17,967 bases of DNA from Piscirickettsiaceae bacterium. Lineage in GTDB: Bacteria; Pseudomonadota; Gammaproteobacteria; Nitrosococcales; Methylophagaceae. The DNA lies in NCBI GenBank assembly GCA_030620285.1, contig JAUXFA010000001.1, forward strand, positions 1 to 17,967. Direction: 5' to 3'. The position numbers were made by a program, and so were the translations under genes. The notes under the pieces were generated by a model that saw only the letters and a list, made by a program, of their open reading frames with translations, was not told the DNA's origin and made no database searches. Positions 7,799 to 16,704 of this stretch are shown here, piece by piece (the stretch's first letter is position 1; the number at the start of each line of letters is the position of its first letter).

Positions 7799-8668
7799 GT
7801 GCAATTAATTGATTTACTGCAACACTCGGCTCCGTTATTCATTACTTTTACCACCATTGTAGGCTTATTGGTCGGTAGCTTTCTGAATGTTGTTATTTAT
7901 CGCTTACCAGTGATAATGGAACGTGAATGGCAAACACAATGTGATGAACTCAATGGTAAGGAAACTCAAGCATTAGAGGTGCTGACTCTTAGTAAGCCAC
8001 GCTCGCGTTGTCCGCAATGTAATCATGCCATTACCGCTGTTGAGAATATTCCTGTCATCAGTTATTTAATCTTGGCTGGCAAGTGCAAACAATGTAAAAT
8101 CCCCATATCAAAACGCTATCCTATTATTGAAGCATTGGCAGGCGCTTTATCTGGAATTGTGGCATGGCAATTTGGTTTTGATTGGGCATGTATGGGGGCG
8201 TTATTGCTTACATGGTCCCTTATTGCTCTTACTTTTATCGATGTTGACCATCAGCTATTGCCTGACAGCATTACTTTGCCATTATTATGGTTGGGTATCT
8301 TTTTTAATCTGTTTGCTGTTTATACTGACTTACAAGCAAGTGTCATCGGTGCTATTGCTGGCTATTTATCGCTTTGGTTGGTCTTCCATGCTTTTAAACT
8401 TGCGACAGGCAAGGAAGGTATGGGTTATGGGGACTTTAAGTTATTAGCGGCCTTGGGCGCATGGTTAGGCTGGTCATTACTACCTTCCATTATTTTATTA
8501 TCATCATTAGTTGGCGCCGTAGTCGGTATATCATTAATGATTTTCCGCCAGCATCAATCTGATATTCCTATTCCATTTGGACCCTATTTAGCAGCAGCCG
8601 GCTGGATTGCCCTACTTTGGGGTAATACAATTAATAATGGCTATCTCAATTGGGCTGGCATTAGCTAA
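7799..8668 (+). CDS. pilD: Prepilin peptidase / N-methyltransferase PilD
   Basis: Bifunctional inner-membrane aspartyl protease that cleaves the leader of type IV prepilins (and type II secretion pseudopilins) and N-methylates the new terminus. The 289-residue product keeps the N-terminal methylase region GSFLNVVIYRLP (26-37) and the zinc-binding cysteines C71, C74, C96 and C99. The two catalytic aspartates are D148 (FIDVDHQLLPD) and D212 (GMGYGDFKLLAALG), spaced 64 residues apart as in Pseudomonas PilD. Several membrane segments follow. Start is GTG, 3 bp after the pilC stop. It is followed six bases later by coaE, an arrangement widespread in gammaproteobacteria. Confidence 0.96.
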   Translation: MQLIDLLQHSAPLFITFTTIVGLLVGSFLNVVIYRLPVIMEREWQTQCDELNGKETQALEVLTLSKPRSRCPQCNHAITAVENIPVISYLILAGKCKQCKIPISKRYPIIEALAGALSGIVAWQFGFDWACMGALLLTWSLIALTFIDVDHQLLPDSITLPLLWLGIFFNLFAVYTDLQASVIGAIAGYLSLWLVFHAFKLATGKEGMGYGDFKLLAALGAWLGWSLLPSIILLSSLVGAVVGISLMIFRQHQSDIPIPFGPYLAAAGWIALLWGNTINNGYLNWAGIS

Positions 8669-8674
8669 GGTCCT

Positions 8675-9289
8675 ATGCTAAAAATTGGACTCACCGGTGG
8701 TATTGCCAGTGGAAAATCAACTGTTTGCCAGTTGTTCTCTCAATACGATATTGCCATTATTGATGCTGACATCATTGCCAGAGAATTAGTCGAGCCGAAT
8801 CAAATTGCCTATCAACAAATTATTGCGACCTTTGGTGCCGATATAATACAACAAGATGGTTACCTCAATCGGCTAGGACTTCGGCAACTTATTTTCGCCG
8901 ATAGCGCCGCTAAGCAGCAGTTAGAAAATATTTTACATCCCAAAATACGGCAACAATTAACGCTCCAAAGTCAACAGTGCAGCAGTCCATATTGTATCTT
9001 GGTTATCCCATTACTGATTGAGGCCAAAATGCAAGATCTGGTTGACCGCATCCTTGTGATTGACCTCACTCCTGAGCAACAATTAACACGTCTATGCCAG
9101 CGAGATAATATCTCTGAAGATGACGCTCAACTGATGATAAATAGCCAAAGTGGTCTCAAGCAAAGGTTAGCTGTTGCCGATGATGTTATCCACAACAATA
9201 ATGCTACTAACATGCTCGATAAATTAGTTTTTCAATTGCACAAAAAATACCTTAGTTTAGCTAAATCATCAGCAATGAGTTGCCAGTAG
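8675..9289 (+). CDS. coaE: Dephospho-CoA kinase CoaE
   Basis: Phosphorylates the ribose 3'-OH of dephospho-CoA with ATP, the last step of coenzyme A synthesis, in the cytoplasm. The P-loop is GGIASGKST (8-16) at the extreme N-terminus, as usual for the family. IIDADIIARELV, close to residues 28-39, carries the conserved Asp of the substrate site. LHPKIR near residue 90 and VIPLLIEA further on are also family motifs. Length, 204 residues, is normal. Start ATG is six bases after pilD with an AAGG just upstream. The pilD-coaE-zapD-yacG order is a conserved gammaproteobacterial cluster. Confidence 0.96.
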   Translation: MLKIGLTGGIASGKSTVCQLFSQYDIAIIDADIIARELVEPNQIAYQQIIATFGADIIQQDGYLNRLGLRQLIFADSAAKQQLENILHPKIRQQLTLQSQQCSSPYCILVIPLLIEAKMQDLVDRILVIDLTPEQQLTRLCQRDNISEDDAQLMINSQSGLKQRLAVADDVIHNNNATNMLDKLVFQLHKKYLSLAKSSAMSCQ

Positions 9290-9342
9290 AACCATAGTCA
9301 TGGACAATGACAGTTTTAATTTGAATGTGGCCTTTATTGCCT

Positions 9343-10113
9343 GTGTCTGACACTATCATTTACGAACAACCCCTTAATGAGCGGATACGCACATTCCTGC
9401 GGCTTGAGCTGTTATTTGTACGCCTTGATCTTGCATTACGAGGTGATTCTGAATTGCATAATCGTGATGCCATTGAAGGTTTGCTCAGCATCCTGTCAGT
9501 ATTTGAACGCAGTGACCTAAAAGCAGAAATCATTAAAGAACTAGAACGATTAGTGACAACACTTTCGGCATTAGAAAATACACCCGGCGTCGATAAACAA
9601 GCGCTTGATGAACTGCTCGCCGAGTTAGACCAAATTCTTGATTTACTGCACTTAAAAAAATCTGCAATCGGCCAAACACTACGCGATAATGAATTTTTAT
9701 ACAGCATTCGGCAACGCTCAAGTATTCCTGGAGGCAGCTGTGACTTTGATCTTCCTGGCTATCACTTTTGGTTGCAACACACCTTGGCAGAAGAAAGAAA
9801 ACAACAACTATTAATGTGGTTAGATCAGTTTGCTAGTGCGCGTGCCGCTATTGATATGTCGCTAAAACTCATTCGTTCTAGTACTGGTTATACAAAATAC
9901 ACTGCTCCGGCTGGATTTTATCAACATAGCTTAGATAGCAATCAACCCATTCAGTTAATTAGAGTAAAGATGACTAACAATGTCTCTTACTACCCAGAAA
10001 TAAGTGCTGGAAAACATCGTTTTACAGTACGATTTATGCAATTTAATATAGACCAACGGCCCCAGCAAGTCAGTGAAGATGTTGATTTTTCACTGAGTAG
10101 CTGCATTATGTAG
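9343..10113 (+). CDS. zapD: Cell division protein ZapD (FtsZ-bundling)
   Basis: Cytoplasmic protein that cross-links FtsZ filaments in the division ring (formerly DUF1342/YacF). It matches E. coli ZapD along its length: [16 protein letters not shown] near the N-terminus, [23 protein letters not shown] in parts of the middle, and an FYQ segment followed by [17 protein letters not shown] in parts near the end. The longest reading starts at an ATG at 9325 (262 residues), but the GTG at 9343 gives [12 protein letters not shown] after the start, aligning residue for residue with the E. coli N-terminus, so I prefer it (256 residues). No strong ribosome site distinguishes them. It lies 53 bp after coaE and 10 bp before yacG. 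Confidence 0.93.
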   Translation: MSDTIIYEQPLNERIRTFLRLELLFVRLDLALRGDSELHNRDAIEGLLSILSVFERSDLKAEIIKELERLVTTLSALENTPGVDKQALDELLAELDQILDLLHLKKSAIGQTLRDNEFLYSIRQRSSIPGGSCDFDLPGYHFWLQHTLAEERKQQLLMWLDQFASARAAIDMSLKLIRSSTGYTKYTAPAGFYQHSLDSNQPIQLIRVKMTNNVSYYPEISAGKHRFTVRFMQFNIDQRPQQVSEDVDFSLSSCIM

Positions 10114-10123
10114 CACGGGCCAC

Positions 10124-10324
10124 ATGATGAAAAAAGTGAATTGTCCCCAGTGTAGTAAACCCGTTGCTTGGCAGGATGAGCAGCAATGGAAACCATTTTG
10201 TAGTGAGCGCTGCAAACTCATTGATTTGGGTGATTGGGCATCAGAAAATCATCGTATTCCAGATAAGTCCTCTCCCACAGAACAGTATGATTTAGATGAA
10301 TTTAATCCTTCGGATTATCATTAA
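10124..10324 (+). CDS. yacG: DNA gyrase inhibitor YacG
   Basis: A 66-residue zinc-finger protein of the YacG family, which binds GyrB and inhibits gyrase. Zinc ligands are C7, C10, C26 and C30 (CPQC and CSERC). The following [16 protein letters not shown] is the family signature, and the C-terminal tail is acidic. The second codon is also ATG (10127), so the protein may start one residue later. It ends 10 bp from the convergent end of nadA. In many relatives mutT follows yacG in the same direction; here it does not. Confidence 0.93.
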   Translation: MMKKVNCPQCSKPVAWQDEQQWKPFCSERCKLIDLGDWASENHRIPDKSSPTEQYDLDEFNPSDYH

Positions 10325-10334
10325 GATCTAAAAC

Positions 10335-11411
10335 TTATGCATCCCCGGCTGTCAATATGCCACTTTGATATGAAAAATCCAGCATACGATTTAATGGTAT
10401 TAATGCTTTTTGTCGTGTTTGCTCATCTACTTCAATCGTATTGGTGGTATCACGTAACGTTTCGTACAAATTAACTAAGGTATTCATTGCCATCCACGGA
10501 CAATGGGCACAACTCTGACAAGTTGCACTCTTGCCGCCCGTTGGAGCAGGAATAAGTCGCTTTTCTGGTACTGCCTGACCCATTTTATAAAACAAACCAT
10601 GATCAGTGGCTATAATTAAGGTATCTGCTGCTGATTTTTTACCCGCAGCAATAATTTGTTTGGTGGAACCTACAAAATCGGCCAATGCTATTACTGCTTC
10701 TGGTGATTCAGGGTGAACCAATACTTCAGCATCAGGGTATTTTTCCATCAACTGTTCAAGTTCATATAACTTGAATTCATCATGCACAACACAATTGCCT
10801 TGCCACATAATCATATCGGCATCAGTCTTATTTTTAATATACTGGCCTAAATGTTTATCAGGCCCCCAAATTATTTTTTTACCTTCTGCCATTAAATGAT
10901 TAATAATTTGGATGGCATTACTTGAGGTGACAATCCAATCTGCACGTGCTTTTACTTCTACGCTAGTATTGGCGTATACCACGACTTCGCGATCAGGGTA
11001 TTGATCGCAGAAACGGCTAAATTCTTCAATCGGACAGCCTAAGTCCAAAGAACACTCTGCTTGTAAAGTTGGCATCACAACTGTTTTCTCGGGGCTTAAA
11101 ATCTTAGATGTCTCGCCCATAAAACGAACACCACACACCACTAAGGTACTGGCACTATGCTGAGCACCAAAATTAGCCATATCTAATGAGTCCGAAACAT
11201 AACCACCGGTTTCTTCGGCCAAAGCTTGCAATTCATCATCAACGTAATAATGTGCAATCACTACTGCATCTTTTTGTTTTAATAATGCTTTAATCTTCAC
11301 AATATAATCTGCTTTCTCAAGCTCGCTTAACCATGGGTTTGGCGTTACATTAGTGATAATGTTATCAATGCTTGATTGCAATTGTTGTGGGATTGTCTGT
11401 GCAAGACTCAT
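10335..11411 (-). CDS. nadA: Quinolinate synthase NadA ([4Fe-4S] enzyme)
   Basis: Condenses iminoaspartate (from NadB) with dihydroxyacetone phosphate to quinolinate in NAD synthesis. The 358-residue product is the long, E. coli-like type. The three cluster ligands are visible: C120 (AECSLD), C207 (QGNCVVH) and C304, the last cysteine of a CxxCxxC (298-304). [14 protein letters not shown] (53-66) and TSSNA (162-166) are also family motifs. The ATG at 11411 has AGGTAA upstream. It lies 28 bp after mutT in the same direction and converges on yacG. nadB is not in the window. Confidence 0.97.
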   Translation of the reverse strand: MSLAQTIPQQLQSSIDNIITNVTPNPWLSELEKADYIVKIKALLKQKDAVVIAHYYVDDELQALAEETGGYVSDSLDMANFGAQHSASTLVVCGVRFMGETSKILSPEKTVVMPTLQAECSLDLGCPIEEFSRFCDQYPDREVVVYANTSVEVKARADWIVTSSNAIQIINHLMAEGKKIIWGPDKHLGQYIKNKTDADMIMWQGNCVVHDEFKLYELEQLMEKYPDAEVLVHPESPEAVIALADFVGSTKQIIAAGKKSAADTLIIATDHGLFYKMGQAVPEKRLIPAPTGGKSATCQSCAHCPWMAMNTLVNLYETLRDTTNTIEVDEQTRQKALIPLNRMLDFSYQSGILTAGDA

Positions 11412-11439
11412 TTATTTTTACCTATTTTTATACTGCTAT

Positions 11440-11853
11440 TTAGTTCGACTGAAGTGCGGTAATAATCGGCATATTTGCAGCAGGAAAATCAACGGCATTT
11501 AACGCTGAAATTAGACCCCAGCGTAATTTTTGGCCTTCTTGTCCTTTTGGGCTGCCTTCAAACTTGTCTACTTGCCAAACATCTAATAATACTGATTTAT
11601 CATTATATTCATGTGTTACTTTCAACAAAGGCTGAGCCGATGTAATGATAATGCCTAGTTCTTCATTGATCTCACGTAGCAAAGCATCATAAACCGTTTC
11701 ATCGGCATCAACCTTGCCACCAGGAAACTCCCATAAGCCACCTTGGTGCTGATGAACATGTCGTAGGGCCAATAATACTTCTTGTTTAGTATTCACTATC
11801 ACGGCCACAGCGACATGTACTGGTGAGCTCAAACTCCTAAGCTCAACGATCAA
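11440..11853 (-). CDS. mutT: MutT-type Nudix hydrolase (8-oxo-dGTP diphosphatase)
   Basis: Nudix hydrolase expected to remove 8-oxo-dGTP from the nucleotide pool. The Nudix box is complete: G46, E52, R60, E61, E64, E65 and G67 in the pattern GX5EX7REUXEEXGU. The preceding HQHQGGLWEFPGGK is typical of MutT itself. The longest reading (137 residues) begins with TTG at 11853, overlapping the zf-CHCC gene by 11 bp. A second TTG at 11832 gives SSPVHVAVAVIVN, closer to the E. coli MutT N-terminus, so the exact start is unsettled; no ATG is available. The gene would depend on translational coupling with its upstream neighbour. It sits between the zf-CHCC gene and nadA rather than beside yacG. Confidence 0.9.
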   Translation of the reverse strand: MIVELRSLSSPVHVAVAVIVNTKQEVLLALRHVHQHQGGLWEFPGGKVDADETVYDALLREINEELGIIITSAQPLLKVTHEYNDKSVLLDVWQVDKFEGSPKGQEGQKLRWGLISALNAVDFPAANMPIITALQSN

Positions 11854-12037
11854 CTAAAATGTATAAAGCACCACAATATGGGCATGATACTTCGCCCTTT
11901 TGGTCAATATCTAAATAAACGCGAGGATGTGCATCCCAAGCATCCATCTCCGATGTTGGGCAACTTAATGGTAAATCAGCTCGACGAATTTCATAACGTC
12001 GTTCAGTACATGATGCTATTGCTGCTTGTTCACTCAT
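11843..12037 (-). CDS. Small zinc-finger protein, zf-CHCC family
   Basis: A 64-residue protein with a C-x10-H-x14-C-x2-C pattern: C26, H37, C52 and C55, with HPRVYLDI and the following SCPYCGALYIL typical of the zf-CHCC domain, the same fold as the mitochondrial complex I subunit NDUFS6. The start is the ATG at 12037 because AGGAG lies nine bases upstream; a longer reading from 12055 would swallow that ribosome site. It lies 37 bp after aspS and its stop overlaps the mutT start. Bacterial members are mostly uncharacterised; a role in Fe-S or redox protein assembly would be speculation. Zinc binding is inferred from the residues. Confidence 0.85.
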   Translation of the reverse strand: MSEQAAIASCTERRYEIRRADLPLSCPTSEMDAWDAHPRVYLDIDQKGEVSCPYCGALYILVDR

Positions 12038-12074
12038 AACCTTCGCTCCTACCATTAATGCTAAAGCTCTTTAA

Positions 12075-13874
12075 TTACTCTGTGGTTGTTCCATCGACAA
12101 TGGTCGCTTGCTTACGTAAACGAATATTTAATTCTTTTAACTGTGGCTCACTGACCGCACTTGGTGCATCGGTTAATAAACAACTTGCTGATTGTGTTTT
12201 TGGAAATGCCATTACATCACGGATTGAAGCGGAGCCCGTCATTAGCATCGCGAGACGATCTAAACCAAAGGCTAAGCCACCATGCGGCGGACAACCAAAT
12301 TTTAAAGCTTCTAATAAGAAACCAAACTTATCATCCGCTTCTTCTTTTGAAATGCCTAATAATTCAAATACCTTGCTTTGCACATCTGCTTTATGGATAC
12401 GCATTGATCCACCGCCTAATTCAGTACCATTCAATACCATATCGTAGGCGCGTGATAAACACTTACCTGGATCAGTTTCAAGTAACTCCAAATCAGATTC
12501 GCGTGGCGCAGTAAATGGATGATGTAATGCCGTCCACCGATCATTTTTGTCATCCCATTCAAACATTGGAAATGCAACAACCCATAGCGGTTGCCAGCCA
12601 TGCTTCACCATATCTAAATCATGACCCACTTTAACACGCAAAGCACCTAAAGCTTCATTGACAACATTAGCAGTATCGGCACCAAAAAATACTAAATCGC
12701 CTGTTTCTGCTTCGGTCCGTTTCATGATGGCTTCAACAACATCATCCGGTAAGAATTTCAAAATCGGAGATTGCAAACCTTCACGTCCCGCAGCAAGATC
12801 ATTAACTTTAATATAGGCTAGACCTTTAGCACCATAAATACCGACATATTTAGTATATTCATCAATATCTTTACGGCTAAGACGAGTTCCACCAGGTACG
12901 CGTAATGCTGCAACACGTCCTTTGTCATCATTGGCTGGGCCAGAGAATACGTTGAAATCAACTCCTTTCATTAAGTCACTAATTTCAACTAATTCTAAAT
13001 CAATACGCAAATCTGGCTTATCACTACCAAAACGTGCCATGGCTTCAGCATAGGTCATTCGTGGGAATGGATTCGGTAATTGCTGCTCTAGTACATTGGC
13101 AAACAATTTACGGATCATGTCTTCCATCATCATCATCAAATCTTGTTCTTCAACAAACGAAGTTTCAATATCTATTTGGGTAAATTCTGGTTGCCGATCA
13201 GCCCGTAAATCTTCATCACGGAAACAACGAACTACTTGGTAATAACGGTCCATTCCTGACACCATTAATAATTGCTTAAACAATTGTGGTGATTGAGGTA
13301 AAGCGAAGAAATCCCCCGGGTGAGTTCGACTTGGTACTAAATAATCACGTGCGCCTTCAGGTGTTGCCTTGGTCAAAATTGGAGTCTCAATATCTAAGAA
13401 ACCATTATCATCTAAAAAGTTACGCAACTGCCGTGTTATCTGTGAACGGAAACGTAATTTTTGCAACATTTCTGGGCGACGTAAATCGATATACCGATGA
13501 CGCAGACGAACATCTTCACTGACTTCCGCTTGTTCTGTTAAAGGGAATGGTGGTGTTTCAGAGCTATTCAAGATATCAAGTCGTTTAGCGACGATTTCAA
13601 TTTTGCCACTGCTCAAGTCAGGATTGTCACTACCTTCCGGACGTAAACGTACTTCACCTTCAATTTGTAATACATACTCACTACGAACACTCTCAGCCGT
13701 GGCAAAACTTTCAGCATCTTCAGGATTGCACACTACCTGAACTAAACCTTCACGGTCACGAAGATCAATAAAAATAACGCCGCCATGATCTCGACGACGG
13801 TGCATCCAACCAGCAACTGTTACTTTTTTTCCATCCAATGTTTCGTTTACATCGCCGCAATAATGGCTACGCAT
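12075..13874 (-). CDS. aspS: Aspartyl-tRNA synthetase, probably non-discriminating (Asp/Asn)
   Basis: Class II aminoacyl-tRNA synthetase, 599 residues, bacterial type with the GAD insertion. The N-terminal OB-fold (about 1-105) binds the anticodon. The flipping loop region [13 protein letters not shown] is at 171-183, motif 2 FRDEDLR at 218-224, and motif 3 with GLDR at 537-540. In the OB-fold, H30 (RRRDHGG) and G81 (RLRPEGS) match the residues that in Pseudomonas-type AspRS (H31, G82) permit charging of both tRNA-Asp and tRNA-Asn, whereas E. coli AspRS has Leu at the first site. I therefore infer a non-discriminating enzyme that makes Asp-tRNA-Asn for GatCAB. It lies 38 bp after the DUF502 gene with GGAAAG upstream of the ATG, and leads into the zf-CHCC and mutT genes. 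Confidence 0.97.
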   Translation of the reverse strand: MRSHYCGDVNETLDGKKVTVAGWMHRRRDHGGVIFIDLRDREGLVQVVCNPEDAESFATAESVRSEYVLQIEGEVRLRPEGSDNPDLSSGKIEIVAKRLDILNSSETPPFPLTEQAEVSEDVRLRHRYIDLRRPEMLQKLRFRSQITRQLRNFLDDNGFLDIETPILTKATPEGARDYLVPSRTHPGDFFALPQSPQLFKQLLMVSGMDRYYQVVRCFRDEDLRADRQPEFTQIDIETSFVEEQDLMMMMEDMIRKLFANVLEQQLPNPFPRMTYAEAMARFGSDKPDLRIDLELVEISDLMKGVDFNVFSGPANDDKGRVAALRVPGGTRLSRKDIDEYTKYVGIYGAKGLAYIKVNDLAAGREGLQSPILKFLPDDVVEAIMKRTEAETGDLVFFGADTANVVNEALGALRVKVGHDLDMVKHGWQPLWVVAFPMFEWDDKNDRWTALHHPFTAPRESDLELLETDPGKCLSRAYDMVLNGTELGGGSMRIHKADVQSKVFELLGISKEEADDKFGFLLEALKFGCPPHGGLAFGLDRLAMLMTGSASIRDVMAFPKTQSASCLLTDAPSAVSEPQLKELNIRLRKQATIVDGTTTE

Positions 13875-13912
13875 AATCTTCTTTCCAAATTTATGAGATC
13901 TGTATAGAACTC

Positions 13913-14551
13913 TTAGTTAATGTTTTCGTCGGCAGTGATACCGTCGACTAATTTATCTTTTTGCCAAGGTGGCACAACGACCCCCATGGAAATAATCATT
14001 TTCAATCCATCTTCAATCGGCATATCCAATTCAATGGCATCTTCTGTAGGCACCATGATCACAAAACCTGATGTCGGGTTTGGCGTGGTAGGAACAAATA
14101 CACTGATCACATTCGATCCTGCTTTTTCTTGCACTTCCCCCAAGTTATCTTGAGTCATAAATGCCAAGCTCCACAGGCCCTTACGTGGATATTCAATCAA
14201 TAATACTTTTCGAAACGATTTAGCATCTGTTGCCAATACCGCTTCCATAATTTGTTTAATTCCGGCATACAAAGTACGAACAATCGGGATTCTGGCTAAT
14301 AAAGATTCCCAAGCCGCCACAATGCGCTTACCTATTAAATTGGCAACAATCATTCCTGTCGCCAATACCAATATAACTGATAACACAACACCTAAACCAG
14401 GAATATGAAAGCCGACTAAATTATCTGGCTGATATGCCTGTGGCAACAGCAACCATATCCGGTCCAACAAACCAACAATCGCACGAATCACTAGGAAGGT
14501 AATACCTAGTGGGATCCATATTAGTAAGCCTGCTATCAGATATTTACGCAT
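13913..14551 (-). CDS. DUF502 family inner-membrane protein
   Basis: A 212-residue membrane protein of family DUF502. The hydrophobic N-terminal segment (about 4-24, [16 protein letters not shown]) and a second segment (about 51-75) are transmembrane, followed by the family motif [14 protein letters not shown] (88-101) and a soluble C-terminal part containing [19 protein letters not shown] in the region about 145-165. The ATG is at 14551, 15 bp after the FmdB-type gene. No biochemical function is established for the family. Adjacent FmdB, DUF502 and aspS genes recur in proteobacteria, suggesting operon conservation without telling the role. Confidence 0.9.
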   Translation of the reverse strand: MRKYLIAGLLIWIPLGITFLVIRAIVGLLDRIWLLLPQAYQPDNLVGFHIPGLGVVLSVILVLATGMIVANLIGKRIVAAWESLLARIPIVRTLYAGIKQIMEAVLATDAKSFRKVLLIEYPRKGLWSLAFMTQDNLGEVQEKAGSNVISVFVPTTPNPTSGFVIMVPTEDAIELDMPIEDGLKMIISMGVVVPPWQKDKLVDGITADENIN

Positions 14552-14566
14552 AATTTAGTATCAATT

Positions 14567-14821
14567 TTAATGGCTAGCTGTCGCACTTGATTTTTTTCCA
14601 GATGAATCTGGCTTGGCATCGGCAATATTACGTTTTTGTCCACTTTTAAAATCCGTTTCATACCAGCCATCACCTTTTAGGCGAAACCCAACTGCTGAGA
14701 CAAGTTTCCGCAATGCAGATTCATCACAAACAGGGCAAGATACCAATGCATCATCACTCATTTTTTGTAAGGCCTCAAATTCATGCTCACAGGCATCACA
14801 ACGGTATTCATATAGTGGCAT
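14567..14821 (-). CDS. FmdB-type zinc ribbon protein
   Basis: An 84-residue protein beginning MPLYEYRC, the signature start of the FmdB/CxxC_CXXC_SSSS regulatory-protein family. Zinc ligands are C8, C11, C29 and C32. The middle has VGFRLKGDGWYETD, also conserved, and the C-terminus is polar and Ser/Lys-rich. The start ATG at 14821 has AGGTGA five bases upstream; a longer reading from a GTG at 14830 would overlap that site and is unlikely. The name derives from a putative regulator of formamidase; the actual function of most members is unknown. First gene of the minus-strand run that includes aspS. Confidence 0.9.
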   Translation of the reverse strand: MPLYEYRCDACEHEFEALQKMSDDALVSCPVCDESALRKLVSAVGFRLKGDGWYETDFKSGQKRNIADAKPDSSGKKSSATASH

Positions 14822-14875
14822 TGATTTCACCTATCAGTGCTGCAAAATTAAATTATTCAAATGTATAACCGATTA

Positions 14876-14881
14876 ATTATA
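14876..14881 (-). promoter_or_regulatory. Candidate -10 box for the FmdB-DUF502-aspS run
   Basis: Read on the minus strand, a perfect TATAAT lies about 55 bases before the FmdB-type start, inside the 125-bp divergent gap shared with the ABC exporter gene. No good -35 is visible at the right spacing, so this is weak. For the plus strand, TTCAAA followed after 16 bases by TATACC is a possible but poor pair. Confidence 0.3.
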
Positions 14882-14946
14882 CCCAAAAATGAATACTGCG
14901 GCTTCCTGCTTTCCCTCAACGGAAGAGAATACGCTAAACTTCGCCC

Positions 14947-16704
14947 ATGAAAGATCATCATGACTGGAAAGCAATTCGTAGCCTACTACCTTATATATGG
15001 ACGTTTAAAGGCCGCGTGATATTTGCATTAGCACTGCTCTCCTTCGCAAAACTAGCCAATGTGGGTATTCCTCTTGCGCTAAAAGGTGCTGTTGATGCGC
15101 TCGATCCTCAGCAACAAGAGATTATTTTTCTTCCTGTCGCTATGCTTGTCGCCTATGGCTTATTGCGCCTAGCGAGCAGTCTATTTAGTGAGTTACGTGA
15201 TGCTCTGTTTGCCAAAGTTATTTATAACTCTGTACGAAAAATAGCGGGCAATATCTTCAGCCATTTACATAAATTATCGTTGCGGTTTCATTTAGAACGA
15301 CAAACCGGTGGTATCTCCCGAGATATTGAGCGTGGTACTCGCGGTATCAGCTTTTTAATGAATTTTATGATCTTCAATATCCTACCAACGCTAGTCGAAA
15401 TTGCCTTGATCACCATTATTCTACTATCACAATATGACAGTATTTTTGCTGTTATCACCACTGGAACAATACTGTTATATATAAGCTATACCTTGGTGGT
15501 AACAGAATGGCGAATGCGCTTTCGCCGCACCATGAATGAAATGGACTCCCAGGCCAATAATCACGCGATTGATAGTTTATTAAATTATGAAACGGTTAAA
15601 TATTTTAATAATGAACATTATGAATTACAACGCTACGATGACAAATTAATTCGCTGGGAACAATCGGCCATAAAAAACCAAACGTCATTATCACTACTTA
15701 ATGTCGGTCAAGGTGCCATTATTGCTATTGGTCTAACTATTTTAATGTTATTGGCAGGGCAAGGTGTTGTTGCAGGTGAATTAAGCTTAGGTGATTTGGT
15801 TTTAATCAACGCCTTTTTGTTGCAATTGTATCTACCTCTTGGCTTCCTGGGTTTTGTTTATCGTGAAATTCGTCATTCATTGGCCGATATGGAGCGCATG
15901 TTTAAGTTACTAGAACAACATCAAGAGACTGTTGATAATGTAAGTGCTGCCGTCTTGGAGGTGCCTCGAGGCAAGATTCAATTTAACCATGTTAACTTCC
16001 ATTATGATTCTAACCGCGCCATTCTCCACGACATTAATTTTACCGTCGAAGCCGGTGAAAAAATTGCTATTGTAGGGGCAAGCGGCTCTGGTAAATCCAC
16101 GCTAGTTAGATTATTGTTCCGTTTTTATGATCCCCAAGCCGGCAATATTACTATTGATGGCATTGACATTAGCACGGTGCAACAACACAGTTTGCGCCAA
16201 GCAATAGGGGTTGTACCGCAAGACACCGTACTCTTTAACGATACGATTTATCACAATATTTTGTATGGTAATCCCACCGTTGACAAACAAGCTGTTATTG
16301 ATGCTGCAAAACAAGCTCATATTCATCACTTCATTACTAGCTTGCCTAAAGGATATGACACCATTGTCGGTGAACGCGGTTTAAAGCTATCCGGCGGTGA
16401 AAAACAGCGTGTTGCTATTGCCCGAACACTACTAAAAAACCCACAAATCCTTATTTTTGACGAGGCCACTTCTGCTCTCGATAGTCATTCGGAACAATCG
16501 ATTAATCGTGAGCTCCAATCTATCAGTAGCAATAAAACAACTTTAGTCATTGCCCATCGCTTATCGACCATCATTGATGCCGATACTATTTTAGTACTTG
16601 AGCATGGTACTATCGTTGAACGTGGACATCATGAACAATTACTTGCTGCACATGGACGTTATGCTGCCATGTGGGCATTACAAAAAACCGAAGGATCGTC
16701 ATGA
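14947..16704 (+). CDS. Atm1/HMT1-type ABC exporter (fused membrane and ATPase domains)
   Basis: A 585-residue half-transporter that would dimerise in the inner membrane. The membrane domain spans about 20-315, with six expected helices; the ATPase domain is about 343-580. Walker A is GASGSGKST (377-385), Q-loop in VVPQDT (422-427), signature LSGGEKQRVA (481-490), Walker B ILIFDEATS (501-509) and switch H537. NYETVKYFNNE (213-223) and GFVYREIRHSL (302-312) are hallmarks of the Atm1/ABCB7/HMT1 branch, which exports glutathione conjugates, glutathione polysulfides or metal-thiol complexes, rather than of lipid A flippase MsbA. N252 and Q255 in LNVGQ fall where glutathione-contacting residues lie in characterised Atm1 proteins, as I recall the structures. 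Substrate is not determined by sequence. Its TGA overlaps the next ATG. Confidence 0.93.
   Translation: MKDHHDWKAIRSLLPYIWTFKGRVIFALALLSFAKLANVGIPLALKGAVDALDPQQQEIIFLPVAMLVAYGLLRLASSLFSELRDALFAKVIYNSVRKIAGNIFSHLHKLSLRFHLERQTGGISRDIERGTRGISFLMNFMIFNILPTLVEIALITIILLSQYDSIFAVITTGTILLYISYTLVVTEWRMRFRRTMNEMDSQANNHAIDSLLNYETVKYFNNEHYELQRYDDKLIRWEQSAIKNQTSLSLLNVGQGAIIAIGLTILMLLAGQGVVAGELSLGDLVLINAFLLQLYLPLGFLGFVYREIRHSLADMERMFKLLEQHQETVDNVSAAVLEVPRGKIQFNHVNFHYDSNRAILHDINFTVEAGEKIAIVGASGSGKSTLVRLLFRFYDPQAGNITIDGIDISTVQQHSLRQAIGVVPQDTVLFNDTIYHNILYGNPTVDKQAVIDAAKQAHIHHFITSLPKGYDTIVGERGLKLSGGEKQRVAIARTLLKNPQILIFDEATSALDSHSEQSINRELQSISSNKTTLVIAHRLSTIIDADTILVLEHGTIVERGHHEQLLAAHGRYAAMWALQKTEGSS

Noticed and set aside
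9360..9721. Minus-strand readings inside zapD
   Set aside because: Ser/Arg-rich low-complexity products antisense to a conserved gene, with no ribosome site of note.
12058..12514. Overlapping plus-strand reading frames inside aspS
   Set aside because: They lie antisense to a strongly conserved synthetase and show no recognisable domain; shadows of the real gene.
16671..16703. Upstream start for the secreted protein
   Set aside because: It would place ten residues before a clean signal peptide and lie inside the exporter gene; the ATG at 16701 has AAGGA and overlaps the stop.
14947..16704. Calling the ABC exporter MsbA
   Set aside because: NYETVKYF and GFVYREIR motifs place it with Atm1/HMT1-type exporters, not lipid A flippases.
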